The position numbers were made by a program, and so were the translations under genes. A stretch of DNA of 64,000 bases, from NCBI GenBank assembly GCA_023653785.1, contig JAMKCH010007263.1:1-64000 (forward strand). Direction: 5' to 3'. This document shows positions 1-11,981 of this stretch, piece by piece (the stretch's first letter is position 1; every line of letters starts with the position of its first letter). Source of the DNA: Ophioderma brevispina. Lineage: Eukaryota; Echinodermata; Ophiuroidea; Amphilepidida; Ophiodermatidae. The notes below the pieces were generated by a model. That model worked only from the letters and a program-made list of their open reading frames with translations, was not told the DNA's origin and made no database searches.

Positions 1-184
1 ATACTGGAATAATTGTCAGCCCACCCCAAGAAATAAAGCAATCCAAAAATCCAAATATTTTCAAAGTCAACTAAATGCAGATATGCTAAAAATCATACCA
101 CTAAATTTAGAAAACATTAAATTAAAAAAAAACGCGTGTTTTTTTGTTTTTTGAATTTTTGGTTTTTTATCTATTTTAAATTGT

Positions 185-412
185 CATGGTACATTGAGTA
201 ATTGTATTGATGTGTATCTTTTCTTTTGAAGGGGATGATCACGTCTGGCCATAATGGCCTTTTGGTCATCTCCTCCATAGACTCTTTAAATTTTATTTTA
301 TATTTATATTATATTTTATTTTTATTATTTCAATGATTCTTATGTATTTTCTTTGTATTTGCTGTGTGTTTGATGCATCATGATATGGAAATAAAATGTA
401 AATGTAAATAGA
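185..412 (+). mobile_element. Possible 3' tail of a non-LTR retrotransposon
   Basis: A short unique block (GGGGATGATCACGTCTGGCC near 231) is followed by a T/A-rich run and ends in a short tandem tail of the type AAATGTAAATGTAAATA near 390-411. Many LINE 3' ends in invertebrates look like this. No reverse-transcriptase frame is visible upstream, as the window starts here. Classification is inference only. Confidence 0.3.
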
Positions 413-1680
413 GACTCTAATTCAGTTTCCGTTTAATTTGAGTGGCTAAGATGGCGGTCCACTTGTTGGGTCTCGACATCCTTAAATGACCCTAGAGGAT
501 AATTACTACCACCCTATCATCATCGCAAAAAGTGGAGGTATTGTTAGTATTCTTGTTTAGATCTAGGGGACATTTATGCTAAATCAGACAGGGGGGTTTT
601 TCCGCCCCTTATTTTTATAAGTGGCCAAGATGGCATTTTTGGACGTTAAGTATATGGTTGGATATATTTTATCCTTTTATTTCCTATTTCCTTCCTCTTG
701 CCGTGGCTGAGGTGTTCAATCCTTTGGCGTGCTACAGAAATTTTTCAAGGAGAAAATTTGGAGGGGTATCTATCTTTTGGCTTCATGGATCCATTTTTGA
801 TTCCCTCTTGTCTGTTTCTGTTTTCGCAATGGCGGTGATTCCGGGTTTATTTATGGTTCGATCCTCCAAGCCATTTTTATCAGAGTTCATTGAGATTCTA
901 ACTCATAACTCATAATGTCTGTTTCCTCTTCTTTCAAAGGAACTTTTCCGTTTGTCATCTTTTTATATGACCTTTTCCAACGATTTGGTTTCTCTCTCTC
1001 TCCTCTGCTCTTGTGTTGGATGAGATAAAGGGGGGAGACAGATTTGTATGACCCTAAACGTAGCATATGTTGCCACTGTTAACATGGCTGCGGGCTCAGT
1101 TCTCATTGACGATGTGATAATTTGCTTATTGAACTGGGCCGGTGTCAAGAAACTTAAGTGTCCTAGCTCCCATATCAACATGTACGGGACACGGTATTAT
1201 ATAATCCACCGGCAATGCCCTATGCCGTGTTAACGTCTGCACCGGTGTAAATAAACTTGCCAGTTCTGTTTTCCCCGTAACTTCCGAGTCCTCAGTTGCG
1301 GTATCCCGTGAAGTTTCGGCCGCCATTACTTCGGCTATTTCCGTTGCCCCCGTATGCTCAGTATTTGGCACAACCTCGGAGGAAGTCCTGTCCGCCTAGA
1401 AGCACAATTCCGCTTCGTTGGTTCGGCTCCGAATGTTTTCGAGACACGAGGTGTTCCGGTCGATCCTGCAATTAGTGTGTCGTCGGCACCTCCGAGTGTC
1501 TTCACTACCAACCACACCCCCTGGTTCATTGGGGGTAATTGGCTATTCCATGTCAACACTACACTCGAGATGTCACCGCAGAATGTCATGGATTTTTTTC
1601 TTTTTTGGTGTGGTTATAGATATTGATGATAAATTAAATCCTGAAATTTTTTGAGCTCGTTACCACCTTTTTCGTTTTCC
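413..1680. other. No gene recognised
   Basis: Reading frames here are short and overlap on both strands without domain-like composition. Two similar phrases (GTGGCTAAGATGGCGG near 441 and GTGGCCAAGATGGCA near 621) suggest a small internal duplication or a repeat. I cannot assign the rest. Confidence 0.4.
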
Positions 1681-2935
1681 TTCCAGGAGCGTTCAGAAAT
1701 TTAGGGGTCACCACCAAAAATGTTGTATGAATGTTAAAAACCAATTTTGAGAGGCCATAAACTTGTAATGGAACCCTCCACAACTTTAAAAATCAACGAT
1801 CTGGGTTCTTTTTTGGTTGTAGAATTCAAATCTGGCATCAAAACATAAGCTCCCTTATACCTTTAAAAAGTTGTTGGGTTTAAAAATGCAATAGTTTTCA
1901 TCTGGGACTAATTTTTGGGGGGTCAAGAACTCCATAAGTACAAATTTTATTGTTCATTTTTGGGTTAATCTGAAGTCACACCGCAGGACTTTCTACCATT
2001 ACAATAATAAAACATCAGGCAAGGGGGGGGGTCATAACTCCATAAGTACAAATTTTTATTGTTCTTTGTTGGTTATCTTAGTCACACGAGGACTTTCCTA
2101 CCAGGACAAATATAAAAGTACATCAGGCCAGTAATAATTGAGTTACAGCCCATTAAAATACTAATTTTTTGACATTTTGACATATATTGAACCCCCCTGA
2201 AAATCAACGTTGACATTCGACATCACCACTTCTACTTCAATGATGTTTGAGAACATCATCAAAAAATATCTGAAAGAACCTGCTTGGTGTCTTGAATGTC
2301 TTCATTGTTTTCAGAACAAGCCACTATTTGTTGATATCCCCATAGATGTATATGGATATACGCTGTGGCATGTACATGACCTCTGGGTCGTATACCTGTG
2401 TTGGACCTTTGAGTGTTTATTTTTGTTGTGAAAATGAAGACACCAGCTAGTCCTTTCAAGGAAAGTTGTTAATGATGTATCTTCAACATATCAGAAGTAG
2501 GGGGTGGTGTCGAATGTCACTTGTTTCAGGGGGTCAAAATGTGTCAAAAAGTATAATTACCATTTTCAATGGCTGTACCATCACATAATACTTTCAAATG
2601 CTCATAATATTGTATTGGGATGAAAGTCCTATTATGTTACTCTGATTGCCTAAAATATGGACATAAAAAAATTCTTGCTTTAGAGTTTTTGACCCCCCCA
2701 AACTTGTCCCGAATGAACAGAGTTGTCCATATTTAGGCTCGTTAACTCCAAAAGGAAACAAGCTGTGGACTTTTTGATTCTAGATTTTAAATTCTACCAA
2801 TTAATTACCCCTAATAGTGATTTTCAAATTGTGGGTGCTCATTACTAATCTGTGACCCTCTCAACATTGTCATTCACATCGGGCTGCACTTTTGATGCTG
2901 ACCCCCCTATTTTCCAATCGCTCTAGGCGGGAAAA
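1681..2935. repeat. 1.25-kb imperfect palindrome (foldback)
   Basis: The left arm (about 1700-2240) and right arm (about 2490-2930) are reverse complements with many small differences. Matching points include GACATTCGACATCACCACTT (2213) against the complement of the stretch at 2499-2519, and the GTCATAACTCCATAAG side at 2031 against the side at 2690-2700. The loop is about 250 bp. No coding frame spans it. It fits a foldback or long-TIR non-autonomous element; I see no clear target duplication. Confidence 0.65.
1921..2140 (+). repeat. Two-copy tandem repeat, period about 108 bp
   Basis: The phrase AACTCCATAAGTACAAATTT occurs at 1928 and again (with one extra T) at 2036, each followed by a similar TTTATTGTTC...GTCACAC...AGGACTTTC...CATCAGGC stretch. 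It lies inside the left arm of the palindrome, so only one arm is duplicated. Confidence 0.65.
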
Positions 2936-5900
2936 CGAATGGCTATGACACTCAAAATTTCAGGATTTTCATATCTCATCAATGTCTACCACACCCTTAA
3001 AGCGAAAATTCCCTGATGCTTGCGGTGCCCACTCGAACGTTGACATATATGCCCCAAGTCCCTCCATTCCGCTCTAATCCGGCTCAGCCCAATGCGATCA
3101 TGGCTAATTGGTGCTTTAAGGGTCACTATTCTAAATGACCTCTTCCGAATCTTTGAGAACTCCCCTCCCCGATATGTTTTCTTTGGGGGCTTTATTTTTT
3201 TCTCATCGGCTAAGGCTGTCTGTGTCAAGGAGACTTTTGAGTCAGACCTTAGACCTCTTGTCTTTTCCACTCTTGAGAGGGGCACCTCCCTCTTATCATA
3301 AGTCTCAAGCCTCCCAATACTTACGAGGAAGTTGTTTGTGCTAGGGGCATTTTTTTCTTATTATCGTTTTCCCATCACTTCCGACCACAGTTCTGTTTAG
3401 CAAAGAAGTTGATGACGCGCTTTCTACTCTTTGCGATATTTTGGCCATCCATATATCTAGATTGGCTCCTATTGAGATGTGCTTATATTAAGCACTGCAT
3501 TGCCGTGGGCGTGGCGTTTAGTTCCGCCACAGATACTGTTTTCGCTTGTCGCCTATTTCCATTCTACTTGTCCACAAGGCAAGTTCTCTAGAGAAGTGGG
3601 GTGTTGCCGTCGCTAAGAAGCCTAGTTCTGATATATATACCCTTCCTGGCCTGTTTTTAAGGTCGACATATTTGATCTTTAAACTTTGGAGGTCCTTTCA
3701 GACTCAGAGGTTCTGAATGGAGACCCCTTGCCTCTGTGTTTAAATCTCATATCATATAAAGGGTTCTTGGCACTTCAATTTGATTTTAAGATTGCTAACC
3801 CTCACACTCGTGTTTTTCCGGGCCGTCTCTGATGGCTTCGGTTTCTCTTTTCCCCGAGTTGTCTAGTCCTTCTGGACAAATTCTCATCTTCTGCATATTC
3901 CCGGTGCTTTTGAGTGCATTTTACGACCTAGAAGGTTAATGGCGCGTCTCCGGGAGAGTATTCTCATTGGTCTAAAATTTGTTTTAACCTTGTTTTATCC
4001 CATTCAGATCATACAAATCCTTGACTGAGGTTTCGGAGATTGTACATGATTAACATGATTTATGACGATTTCCTCGGTCGTCCTTTACAACTTGGACCAG
4101 ACTAGAACGTGTCCCGTTCAACTGCGCTTCTCCATCTTTACAGTCCGTCTCGCCCCTTCCTTTTGAGTTTCCAATGTCGGACATAGTTCTCGTATCTATA
4201 ATCGGAGTGGACATTTTTGCTGAAATCAGCCATTCTCCTCTCCCTCCAGTCAGTCGCCTTATCACTCCCCCTGGAGCGGAGCTATGTCATGTATACTAGC
4301 TAGTACTCCTGGGTCTTATTGTCCACATTTTAACAAGGCTGACATTATGGATTCTTCGGACTTCGTCGTTGTCTTTTTGAATCGCTAATGGACTATGTGG
4401 TTGCTATTAGGCGATTATTTTATTCTCTTAGAAGCATTAAAGTGATCTAGTTGTGGTTACCATGCTAGATATCTTTTCAGCTTGCATGGTTATTAGCCTT
4501 ACTGGTTATTTATGTATTTCTCCAGAGTTATTTTGAAATACACTCTAGATTAATACTTAATGGCCTATCAGTGTTATTATTTTCATCGTGGGCCTATCCT
4601 CCTTGACACCCACGGTTCCGTACAAGATACATTTTCTTTTTTTTTTAACATTGTATTTCGTAATCTCTTTGGCCTATGATAAACTCCTATAGCGAGGTCG
4701 TAGTTTTTATGTCCTGACGTCTTGTTTCATATCGGCCGAGTTTGCGAGAGTTTAATCACTTCAAAGAACTACAATAGGCCTACATGATTTGTTTTGTAGA
4801 AGTTAAATCTCATATCTGGATGCTATGAGATTCACTGCGAAAATCGATTCTGTGATTTCTCGATTTGCATCTTTGGAGGTCGCTATCCGTACTTCTATCG
4901 CAGATTATTACTAATTCCGGCTTTGTAATTTTTTTTACGTGAGGAATTAGTCCCTTCGGCCGAATCCCACGTGCGTTACAGCAAGCTGGTTTCAGGTACA
5001 TGTGCGGGGTGGATCCTTTTCTAGTACTGTTTCCGGGAAATCCCCGAGGATACCACTGCGCCGCTTCATTTTCATGTGCGCGTGGATCCTTTCTAATTGA
5101 ACCCTTTCCAGATTGGTATTTCGGTCGACATCGACCGAAACCCATCGCACTAGTTTTATCTTGCGAAGGTACCGGTCTTATAGCTCGCGGACACATTGGG
5201 CGGACATCGCAGACCGGTTGTTGGTAAACGTTCAAGATTTCTCTTTTGTTGGTCGACTTCCGTGTTTGGTTCAACGGCGGGTTGTATTGGCAATCGGTGG
5301 CCTGAGTTTTTGATCAGGTATCAGCCAAATCTCGTTACAAACTTTGTGCACAAACGATTCGTCTTTGCTGCAGATTTTGTCAAGATGTCTTGTTTTTCTT
5401 TTGCGTACGTTTTATCATTAAATTGGTAAATACTTGGTTTCGTTATTATTAACTTCATGATTGTTTTGTTGCACGTAGAAATTTTACTTATTCTCCGTCT
5501 GATTGAGAGTATTTTCGTGCGTTCAACTTGTAACCAGAATTTTGGGATAACTCTGAATTCCGGCCATTTTATCCTAAAAGAGCTCTAAGCGAATTTTAGC
5601 TTGATTTTGTGGCCAAATTTCGACTTTCGGTATTTGCCGTGGTAGTCGTAGTCGCGTCTATTTAGCGGCGACAGGTCGTCCATGAAAGATGGTCTGTGAT
5701 ATCTGAGAGTGATTCAATACCCACTTTGGTTTTCGCTCGACATGACGTCCAACCGCTTTAGTATGTTGTTTCGCTGGTTGAAGTTACGAATTCCAGCGCA
5801 GTATGTGGTAGAGCATCTTCTTTTGCTCTCGCCTTCTCGAGGCAATTTCTTCACCTTGGCCATTTTGCTTGGGTTTAACAATTAATGTTTCTGGTATACA

Positions 5901-6204
5901 GACTGGTCTTTTTTTGTGTATCCCAACTTCTTCTTGAGACATTCTGTTAGATTTAGTCTTGTCCTGAGGAGTCAAGTTTTCTATTTGCAGTGCTTAATCA
6001 TGGAGCTTCACCGCATTTTGGGTTTTTAAGCTTATTGTGAGTACCTTACTGTACCGGCAACTTTCTCCTTTTTTTGGCCAAACTGTTAATTAGTTTTATT
6101 TTCTTTTTGTTGTTTTATCTTTGTGGTTCCCCTTTTTTCGGGGCTCTGAGTTAGCTCACCTCCTTCCTCGCTTCGGCTCTAGTCTGACTTGAGCAATTTG
6201 TATT
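2936..6204 (+). other. Unclassified stretch, possibly a dead retroelement
   Basis: The base composition is less AT-rich than the flanks. Plus-strand frames give broken runs that look protein-like but are interrupted every 60-100 codons (for example 3092-3301, 5113-5313 and 5196-5429). I cannot find an intact reverse transcriptase, integrase or tyrosine-recombinase motif. A DIRS-like or gag-like relic is possible, partly because a strong hairpin follows at 6205, but this is a weak inference. The minus-strand frame at 4810-5274 (154 codons) has no recognisable feature and is probably a shadow. Confidence 0.25.
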
Positions 6205-6310
6205 GAGTCTACGTCAGAGTAAGTATTAAGCCCGCAGTACTACAAAAAGCACCTTGACTTTTGTATGTTCCTAAGGAAGGGCGGGCTAATACTTAGCTTG
6301 ACGTAGACTC
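6205..6310. repeat. Strong hairpin with 30-bp stem
   Basis: GAGTCTACGTCAGAGTAAGT beginning at 6205 pairs with the complement of the block ending GACGTAGACTC at 6310. The inner ends are CCCGC at 6231-6235 and GCGGG at 6281-6285. The stem is about 30 bp with few mismatches and the loop about 45 bp. It may mark the terminus of the element to its left. Confidence 0.7.
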
Positions 6311-7155
6311 CCTCCCATCCCAGTCCCCCTGAGCGAACTCCGCCTTTATGGTAGAGTCGGCTGAGAAGGACGCTGGATGCGTGTGCATGTGGTAATATGT
6401 CACCACGGGGGAACCACACCCTTTTGGGTATGGTATATTTTAGGAGTATATTTGGAGGTTCTGCACCCAGAGAGGATCACTTTTAATTGGTCTACGTCCA
6501 TGTAAGATTACCCCCCTTAGTAACTACTTAAAGCACCAAGGTGCTTTTTTGTAATTTTTTGTCTAGATTCACTTGAATATCTTCAGAAAGAGTTATTTCC
6601 AAAATTTCAGTTGAATCGTGAAGTTTGCATTATGTTATGAGTGAAGTAGCTGTGACTGAGTATTGCACTGCCCCATAGACGACTTGTGTTGTAATGTCTC
6701 TCTTTTCCGACCGAAATACAAAATTATGAAGTTCTTCTAGAGTAGATCAAATTTGCACGAGATTCCAAAGAAATCTAGGCACGCATACTACACTTGGGCC
6801 AATGGTTCAGAAGAAATAAAATCTTTGTGGTATAAGTTGGGAGACGAAGCTGTGGTACCACGAAATGCAACCTTTAATTGATATGAAGTTGATCAACTCA
6901 TTGGATGATCAATAAATAGCCTACTTTTCCTCATCTTTGTTTGTCATGCTGCTAACATAATCGCACATGTTGACCCCACATCCCTAATGAAACTTTTTAG
7001 GGGACTAAGTTTATAGGACTTATCAATGTTTCTTAATTTTTCCTAAATAAAACAGAAATGCTAAAAGAGGGAAAACACCGGGGTAAGCGAGAGGGAGGTC
7101 TCTTTTGATACGACTCGTACTCGTGTTTGCCATTTCAGGTCTATGTCAATAAGCC
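6311..7155. other. No gene recognised
   Basis: Only short frames in AT-rich sequence. There is a small CACCAAGGTGC palindrome near 6535. Nothing else is supported. Confidence 0.4.
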
Positions 7156-7469
7156 AGTGGCCACTTGCGGGACCATGCCATCATGGACTACGAGGCAGTC
7201 GGACCAGAGGGGGAAAAATTTCCAGGTCGTCCACGAGGGGGCAACAATTGTAAGTCGTCCCGGTGATTTGCTCCAATTAAGTCTGAGCTTACTGAAATGC
7301 GCGCAAAAATCGCAGAATTTACTTAATTTTGCCCAAATTAACCATTTAAGCTGAAATTGGTCGAAATTCCACGAAAAAGAGGGAAGAAAAGGAATATTTT
7401 GGTCCATATCTCCGCTTTTTTGAGCCAGAGGGGGCAACTTGCGCCCGGCCCCCGGTCGGTACGCCACTG
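7156..7469. mobile_element. Candidate miniature hAT-like element
   Basis: It begins CAGTGGCCACTTGCGGGACC and ends with a block finishing GTACGCCACTG, giving short CAGTGGC/GCCACTG ends. Both subterminal parts are rich in AGAGGGGGCAA-type motifs. I see no clean 8-bp target duplication, so the borders are uncertain. Confidence 0.4.
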
Positions 7470-8376
7470 ATGCCCATGAGTATTGATTAGCCATGATTAA
7501 CAGTCAATCACAAACTCAACAATTATGATTTATTTCTCACAAACACTTGTTTACAAAGCTGCAATTCCACTTGATATTCATATCACATTGTAGTTATCAT
7601 ACAACGGATAGTGTTTCAGGAGTGAACAATTTGTGTTGAGTAAGCGAAGACTTTTATTTACCACTAATCAAGGACTATCAACCTACCAAATTAGAAGTCA
7701 TCCGTCCATTTGGCTCAGTTCAAGCTATCAATGTTACGGAATAATTAGAAACATCTTTAGGAAATATAGACTCTATATCAAGATTGTTAAGGTTTCATTA
7801 GTAATTATATTGTTACAGCAGTGTATTGGCACTTGCCACATGAGGTGATGATAAACCACATAAAAGGATATTTAATTGCAATTTAAGGCTCTTCCTAAAC
7901 AGCTGTTTTTGATGTCTCATTATATGTAAAAAACAAAAATAAAAACAAAAAATATCAGGTGACACCGTTTAACAACTGTGTGCATATTTATTCCACTAAC
8001 TATCCTGTGTAAATTTTAAAAAATTTTATTGGGGGGGGCTTTTTTTAAGTTTTTTATTTTTTTCTTAAAAAATCTAGTTTAATATGTCTTTCTTTGAAAT
8101 GGCGCATTATAGAGGGTGCTATACCATACAAATTATAAGCTTTGTAGACCTATTATGGTAAGATTCCCGCAATGGATTTTTCTGATTTGTGCATCTACCT
8201 ATATCAGTTGTCAAAATTGTGTCGCCACTGACTTAAAAACTGTTGCAAAATAAGACAATTTGCATGGGGTCAAACAAGCTGTGCCTAAGTCAACCTGGCT
8301 CTGCATGTGCATAGTATCATGTGTCTGCCCATTTATTTCAAATTTGTTTTTTCTTTTTGTATTGCATATGATTTAG
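7470..8376. other. No gene recognised
   Basis: AT-rich sequence with homopolymer runs near 7930-8070 and no supported frame. It ends in TTGCATATGATTTAG, a plausible splice acceptor for the zinc-finger locus that follows. Confidence 0.4.
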
Positions 8377-8384
8377 GTCAATAA

Positions 8385-8642
8385 TGCCCAAAGAAAGAAA
8401 AAAAGAGAAAAACCAATCAAGCCACAGGAGCTGAGACGTCATCAGCACCTGAAGAGTCGTCATCTGCAGCGCGTGTGTTGTGTGACAAAAAACTGAGAAG
8501 TGCCAAAACCGAAGCCGACTTGGAGAACCACATTGCAGCAAACATGGGCCGCTTTAACTGCCAGGTGTGCGCACTGCCACTGGAAAACGAACGTTCACGA
8601 CCATCTGTCAACGGTGGAAGAGAACATCATGAAAGACGGTGA
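8385..8642 (+). pseudogene. Zinc-finger locus, block 1
   Basis: One open frame reads a lysine-rich start, then a Ser/Ala/Glu stretch, then VLCDKKLRSAKTEADLENHI and GRFNCQVC. The spacing of Leu, His and the Cys pair resembles the end of one degraded C2H2 finger, a linker and the start of the next. It stops at TGA 8640-8642. A TAA just upstream (8382) lies between the acceptor-like AG at 8376 and this frame. Confidence 0.45.
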
Positions 8643-8770
8643 CATTGACGTCAATTATTCAGTGCATAGTGCGAGTACAGTACCAGGTTTTCTCCTGGCA
8701 AAGTCTTTCCCAATACAGAGGCTCATAATTACCACCCCCCAGTTGCTCCAAGAAGCAGATGAGTGAATGA

Positions 8771-8962
8771 AGTGCCAAACATTGGTTTGAACAGTGTATG
8801 GATCTGCATAGTCACATACCGACACACACATGTCAGAGGATTAGCCAGGTGTGGGGTTTTTCCCATTGCAAGAAGTGTTTCACCACAGCGGCCTTGTTGC
8901 AGAACCACCTTCGCCACAATCAAAAATCCACCAAAACATATGAGCTGCTGCGTAACATAAAG
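8771..8962 (+). pseudogene. Zinc-finger locus, block 2 (best finger)
   Basis: The frame reads CMDLHSHIPTHTCQ, then FSHCKKCFTTAALLQNHLRH. DLHSHIPTHT matches the helix and linker of a C2H2 finger, and CKKCFTTAALLQNHLRH matches the second half of the next, with paired His four residues apart. The first Cys pair of that finger is disturbed (a Trp stands where Cys would be expected in QVWGFSHC). The block ends AACATAAAG|GTACTT, a plausible donor. Confidence 0.55.
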
Positions 8963-9327
8963 GTACTTTGGTGAAATCCCAAAGGCTCACCAACATGCAA
9001 CAACCAGTTTCAAACGTACAACCAAAGGCACCAAACACACAACAAGATGCTCCCATTCCGAAACCATCGTCAGTCAGTGTAAGTTCTTCTGCCATTCAGT
9101 ACACAAGCGCATGGTTGGCTCCTGATCCACCAGATTCTACCACCTGAAGACTCAGACCTGTACCTACCTTCAAGCGAAGCCACTGCTAAAGAAGAAGTCG
9201 AATCAACGAATCTCTCTTAAGTACACAAGACAAAAGAAGGAAATGCCTTTGATTCCCGATTGGCTTGCCCCATTGCAAAAACCACCACAAATCTCAGTCG
9301 TTTTAAAACCACTTGCATTGTTTACAG

Positions 9328-9901
9328 GGAGAAAATTATAATCGACCAAAGAAAGAAAGGCCGACGCGGCTTTAACGCGGATTCAGATGCTTCCGCTGAT
9401 TGGACAAGTGAGGACAGCGACTGGGAACCCATATAATCATGCCAAAAGTAATTTCCCCGCAGTACAAGGTCTTCAAGAAAGTAGAAAAGTATATTTGGGT
9501 TAGCGATAGCACTGCAAATGTCACAAAGCAAAAGAAAACACTAGTATGAGCCTTCTTTGGAGCTCCCAGTCCAATCTACAGAGCCCACTCCCGAACCAGA
9601 CGCAACAGCAAAGGCCAATTCAGATAATCCAGTGCCTCCGCATGAAGACCATCGCAGGATACTGGTAAGATGACTGTCTGCATGCCAACAGCAATCCAAA
9701 AAGGCAACAAACCGATCCCTTTAGTAAAAGAAAAACAAGAGCCCCAGACTCGGAAATGACTATGCCAGTCATCTCCAACGTATTCTCCATGACGAGTGGC
9801 CGCCACTGGAAGTGACAAATGGATACACCGCGCCATTACCAAGCTCCGCCTACTACGGATCTGCTTACAGCACGCCAGCGCCATCAAGACGGTTCAGTTA
9901 A
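9328..9901 (+). pseudogene. Zinc-finger locus, C-terminal-like blocks
   Basis: The stretch starts after an acceptor-like TTGTTTACAG. The first frame ends WTSEDSDWEPI and TAA at 9434-9436. A short frame 9439-9549 starts MPKVISPQYKVFKK. Frame 9545-9664 reads EPSLELPVQSTEPTPEPDAT and ends at CTG|GTAAGA. Frame 9728-9901 includes SHLQRILHDEWPPLE, then a Tyr/Ser/Pro-rich end and TAA. These have biased, coding-like composition, but the frames shift between them. I do not recognise the family from this part. Confidence 0.4.
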
Positions 9902-10115
9902 TCAACATTTTGAAGCGGCGATTGAAAGGCCAGGGTAGTACCGATCAAGCTTGAACAATGGATCATATACTTACCGCTTCCACTAAAATCCTTACACCAA
10001 ATAAGAGGCAACATTGCGATCGTGCAGGATCCACTGCCTCTAATCCATCTCCTAGACAGGATGGCAGCCAACTGCAGCGATAACTCTGACCAGGCCACCC
10101 ACATCGCGAGATGAA

Positions 10116-10280
10116 TTGTGTCCGTGTCTTGAACGTAACCCAAGCAAGAACAAGTGCATCATTGGGGTATATATTCCTGGAAACGGGGGGGGGGAAACCA
10201 CAATGCACATTGATAACACATGGGGATGGCATGGAGAAAAGATGCCTTTCCAGTGTCACACCTGCGGACGAATATGCAAC
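10116..10280 (+). pseudogene. Zinc-finger locus, last block with splice donor
   Basis: The frame ends HGEKMPFQCHTCGRICN immediately before GTAAGTATAG. GEK.PFQC..CGR is the classical linker plus first half of a C2H2 finger, so the finger would have to be completed by a downstream exon. I could not find that exon in the following kilobases. The upstream start (ATG 10116) is only the track start, not a supported initiation codon. Confidence 0.5.
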
Positions 10281-11981
10281 GTAAGTATAGTTTTTACCCT
10301 CACATATTCAAAGCACAACATTTGTAATATGTTACTGTGCAGTTTGATAAAATAATTCCACTTTTGAAAGAGTCTGATAATCTTCATTATAGTCCAATTG
10401 CTTAACCCACTGAGGTCTACCACCTCTTCTTACAGTACACTAACAGCGGTCCGGTAGTATTTCCCACGGTGTAATCTAGTTCACAGACTGCGAAAGACAG
10501 TATCTAAATTGGTACTGCGCGAGCGATTAACGTTATCAGGCCGTCAGGAGCGAAGGTGTGTAAATGAAAAAAATCTCCATATCTCCGTGGTAAACGAAGG
10601 GGTTCATGGAGGTTTTTGCATCAGAATGTCCGTCTATGTTTTTGTTTTAATATGTGGGTGTTCTTCGATAAGGTACTACTTTGACTTCTTAAAACAAATG
10701 AGGGAAAAAAAGTTTTCAAAACATATTTTTTTTCTTGGAATGGTCACAATAGTGCACAAATACTAGATGAGCACCTCGGCGCTGAATCTTTAGGAGCTTC
10801 AAATAATTTATGCGACATCCTAATTTCAGTGTTGATGCATAGGGAAACCATAAAAGTCATTTCCGTAAAACACTATTTGTTACGGAGATGACAATAAGAC
10901 AGAAAGTTCAAGCTGAGGTAAATTTTATACGATCCTCAATATCTGAAACAAAAAGGAGCACCATTTGAGGGAGGATCTTTCAAATGGAAAAAAACCAGGA
11001 TTGATTATGACTCTAGATTTTATTGCCAATAGATCAGGTGAAAGTTGTCAAGAATCATTCCGTAACGGTAAAAAGTACGGGAATGAACGTTACGGCAATG
11101 ATGGTCAAACATTTAGACAAGGGTAATAACGTCTCCCCGAGGGCGTGCCTCGAGTGATTTTATTAGATTAAGGGGTACAGGTCACAATGTCTGTTTCAAT
11201 GCCAATCAAAAATGGACATTAATTTCCTATATTTATAGTGTTATACAGCTTTACGGAAATGACACTGAATAAACTACTCTCCCTCATTTTTGCAAAAATT
11301 CTGTATTTGATTGGATATTCATCAGAGAGATTAACGGAGATTAAATGATTGTGTGCACATAGTAACCAATTCGTGCAGGTACTTATGGACGGAAGGTTAA
11401 TTTTTGGGATCAGTGTTTTCAATTTATAGACGCCCTTCACCCAATGTTCGTTTACGGAAATGACTAAAATCCAGGGACAGACTTTTTTAACAAAAAGGGT
11501 AAAAATTATTAGGATTTAATTGATGCATATGCATATCTGAAGATTAGGAATGTTCAATCAGTAAATACCTTAGTGATCAAGAGTATTTCCAAAAAAGAAA
11601 AAAATTTTACTACAAATAAATAATGGGACAATGTAATTTTAAGCGTAACCTCGGGACATAGGGTTGTCGGGGGGTTTGCATCAAACATTAGGAAAAATAA
11701 ACAACATGTAACTTTGTTTATCAATTGTTTGTATAGTTTTTTATAATAAAGATCATATTTATCAAGACAAAACCACAAAATAATATTTCAGGAATTGTAA
11801 TTTTTTCATTTATAGTGAGTTTTAAAGTAGCGGGACACGAAAAGTAGACATTAGCGAAGAAGAACACCCAGTATCGTAATGGATCTGAACCTATAAAACC
11901 TAACGAGAAAATTGATGAACGTTTTTGTTGTCGGTGGTATTCAGTGCTCGCCCGGACACGTAAAAGTGAACATGCAATCGC
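10281..11981. other. No gene; contains a thrice-repeated 14-mer
   Basis: GTCATTTCCGTAAA occurs near 10857 and its reverse complement TTTACGGAAATGAC near 11254 and 11452. CATTCCGTAACGG and ACGTTACGGCAATG also occur near 11060-11100. Otherwise the stretch is AT-rich with no supported frame. It may be a degraded repeat. Confidence 0.4.

Larger units (their letters stand above)
8377..10280 (+). pseudogene. Broken C2H2 zinc-finger gene
   Basis: Several coding-like blocks on the plus strand together resemble a C2H2 zinc-finger protein, but no single frame runs through them. Seen directly: a lysine-rich then zinc-finger-like block (8385-8642), a finger with HTC linker-like context (8771-8962), serine/proline-rich text (8959-9147), an acidic tail-like block ending in a stop (9328-9436), a proline/acid-rich block ending at a donor-like CTG|GTAAGA (9545-9664), a block ending in a stop (9728-9901), and GEKMPFQC.TCGR ending at a donor-like AAC|GTAAGT (10116-10280). 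The family normally binds DNA in the nucleus; that role is inferred. Frame breaks between blocks could be decay, introns or assembly indels. No continuing exon is visible downstream. Confidence 0.5.

Noticed and set aside
855..866. GGTTCGATCC resembling a tRNA B box
   Set aside because: No acceptor or anticodon stem can be formed around it and no A box at the right distance.
4810..5274. 154-codon minus-strand frame
   Set aside because: Second-longest uninterrupted frame on the minus strand, but no domain, membrane or repeat signature and no splice context; opposing frames of similar quality exist on the plus strand.
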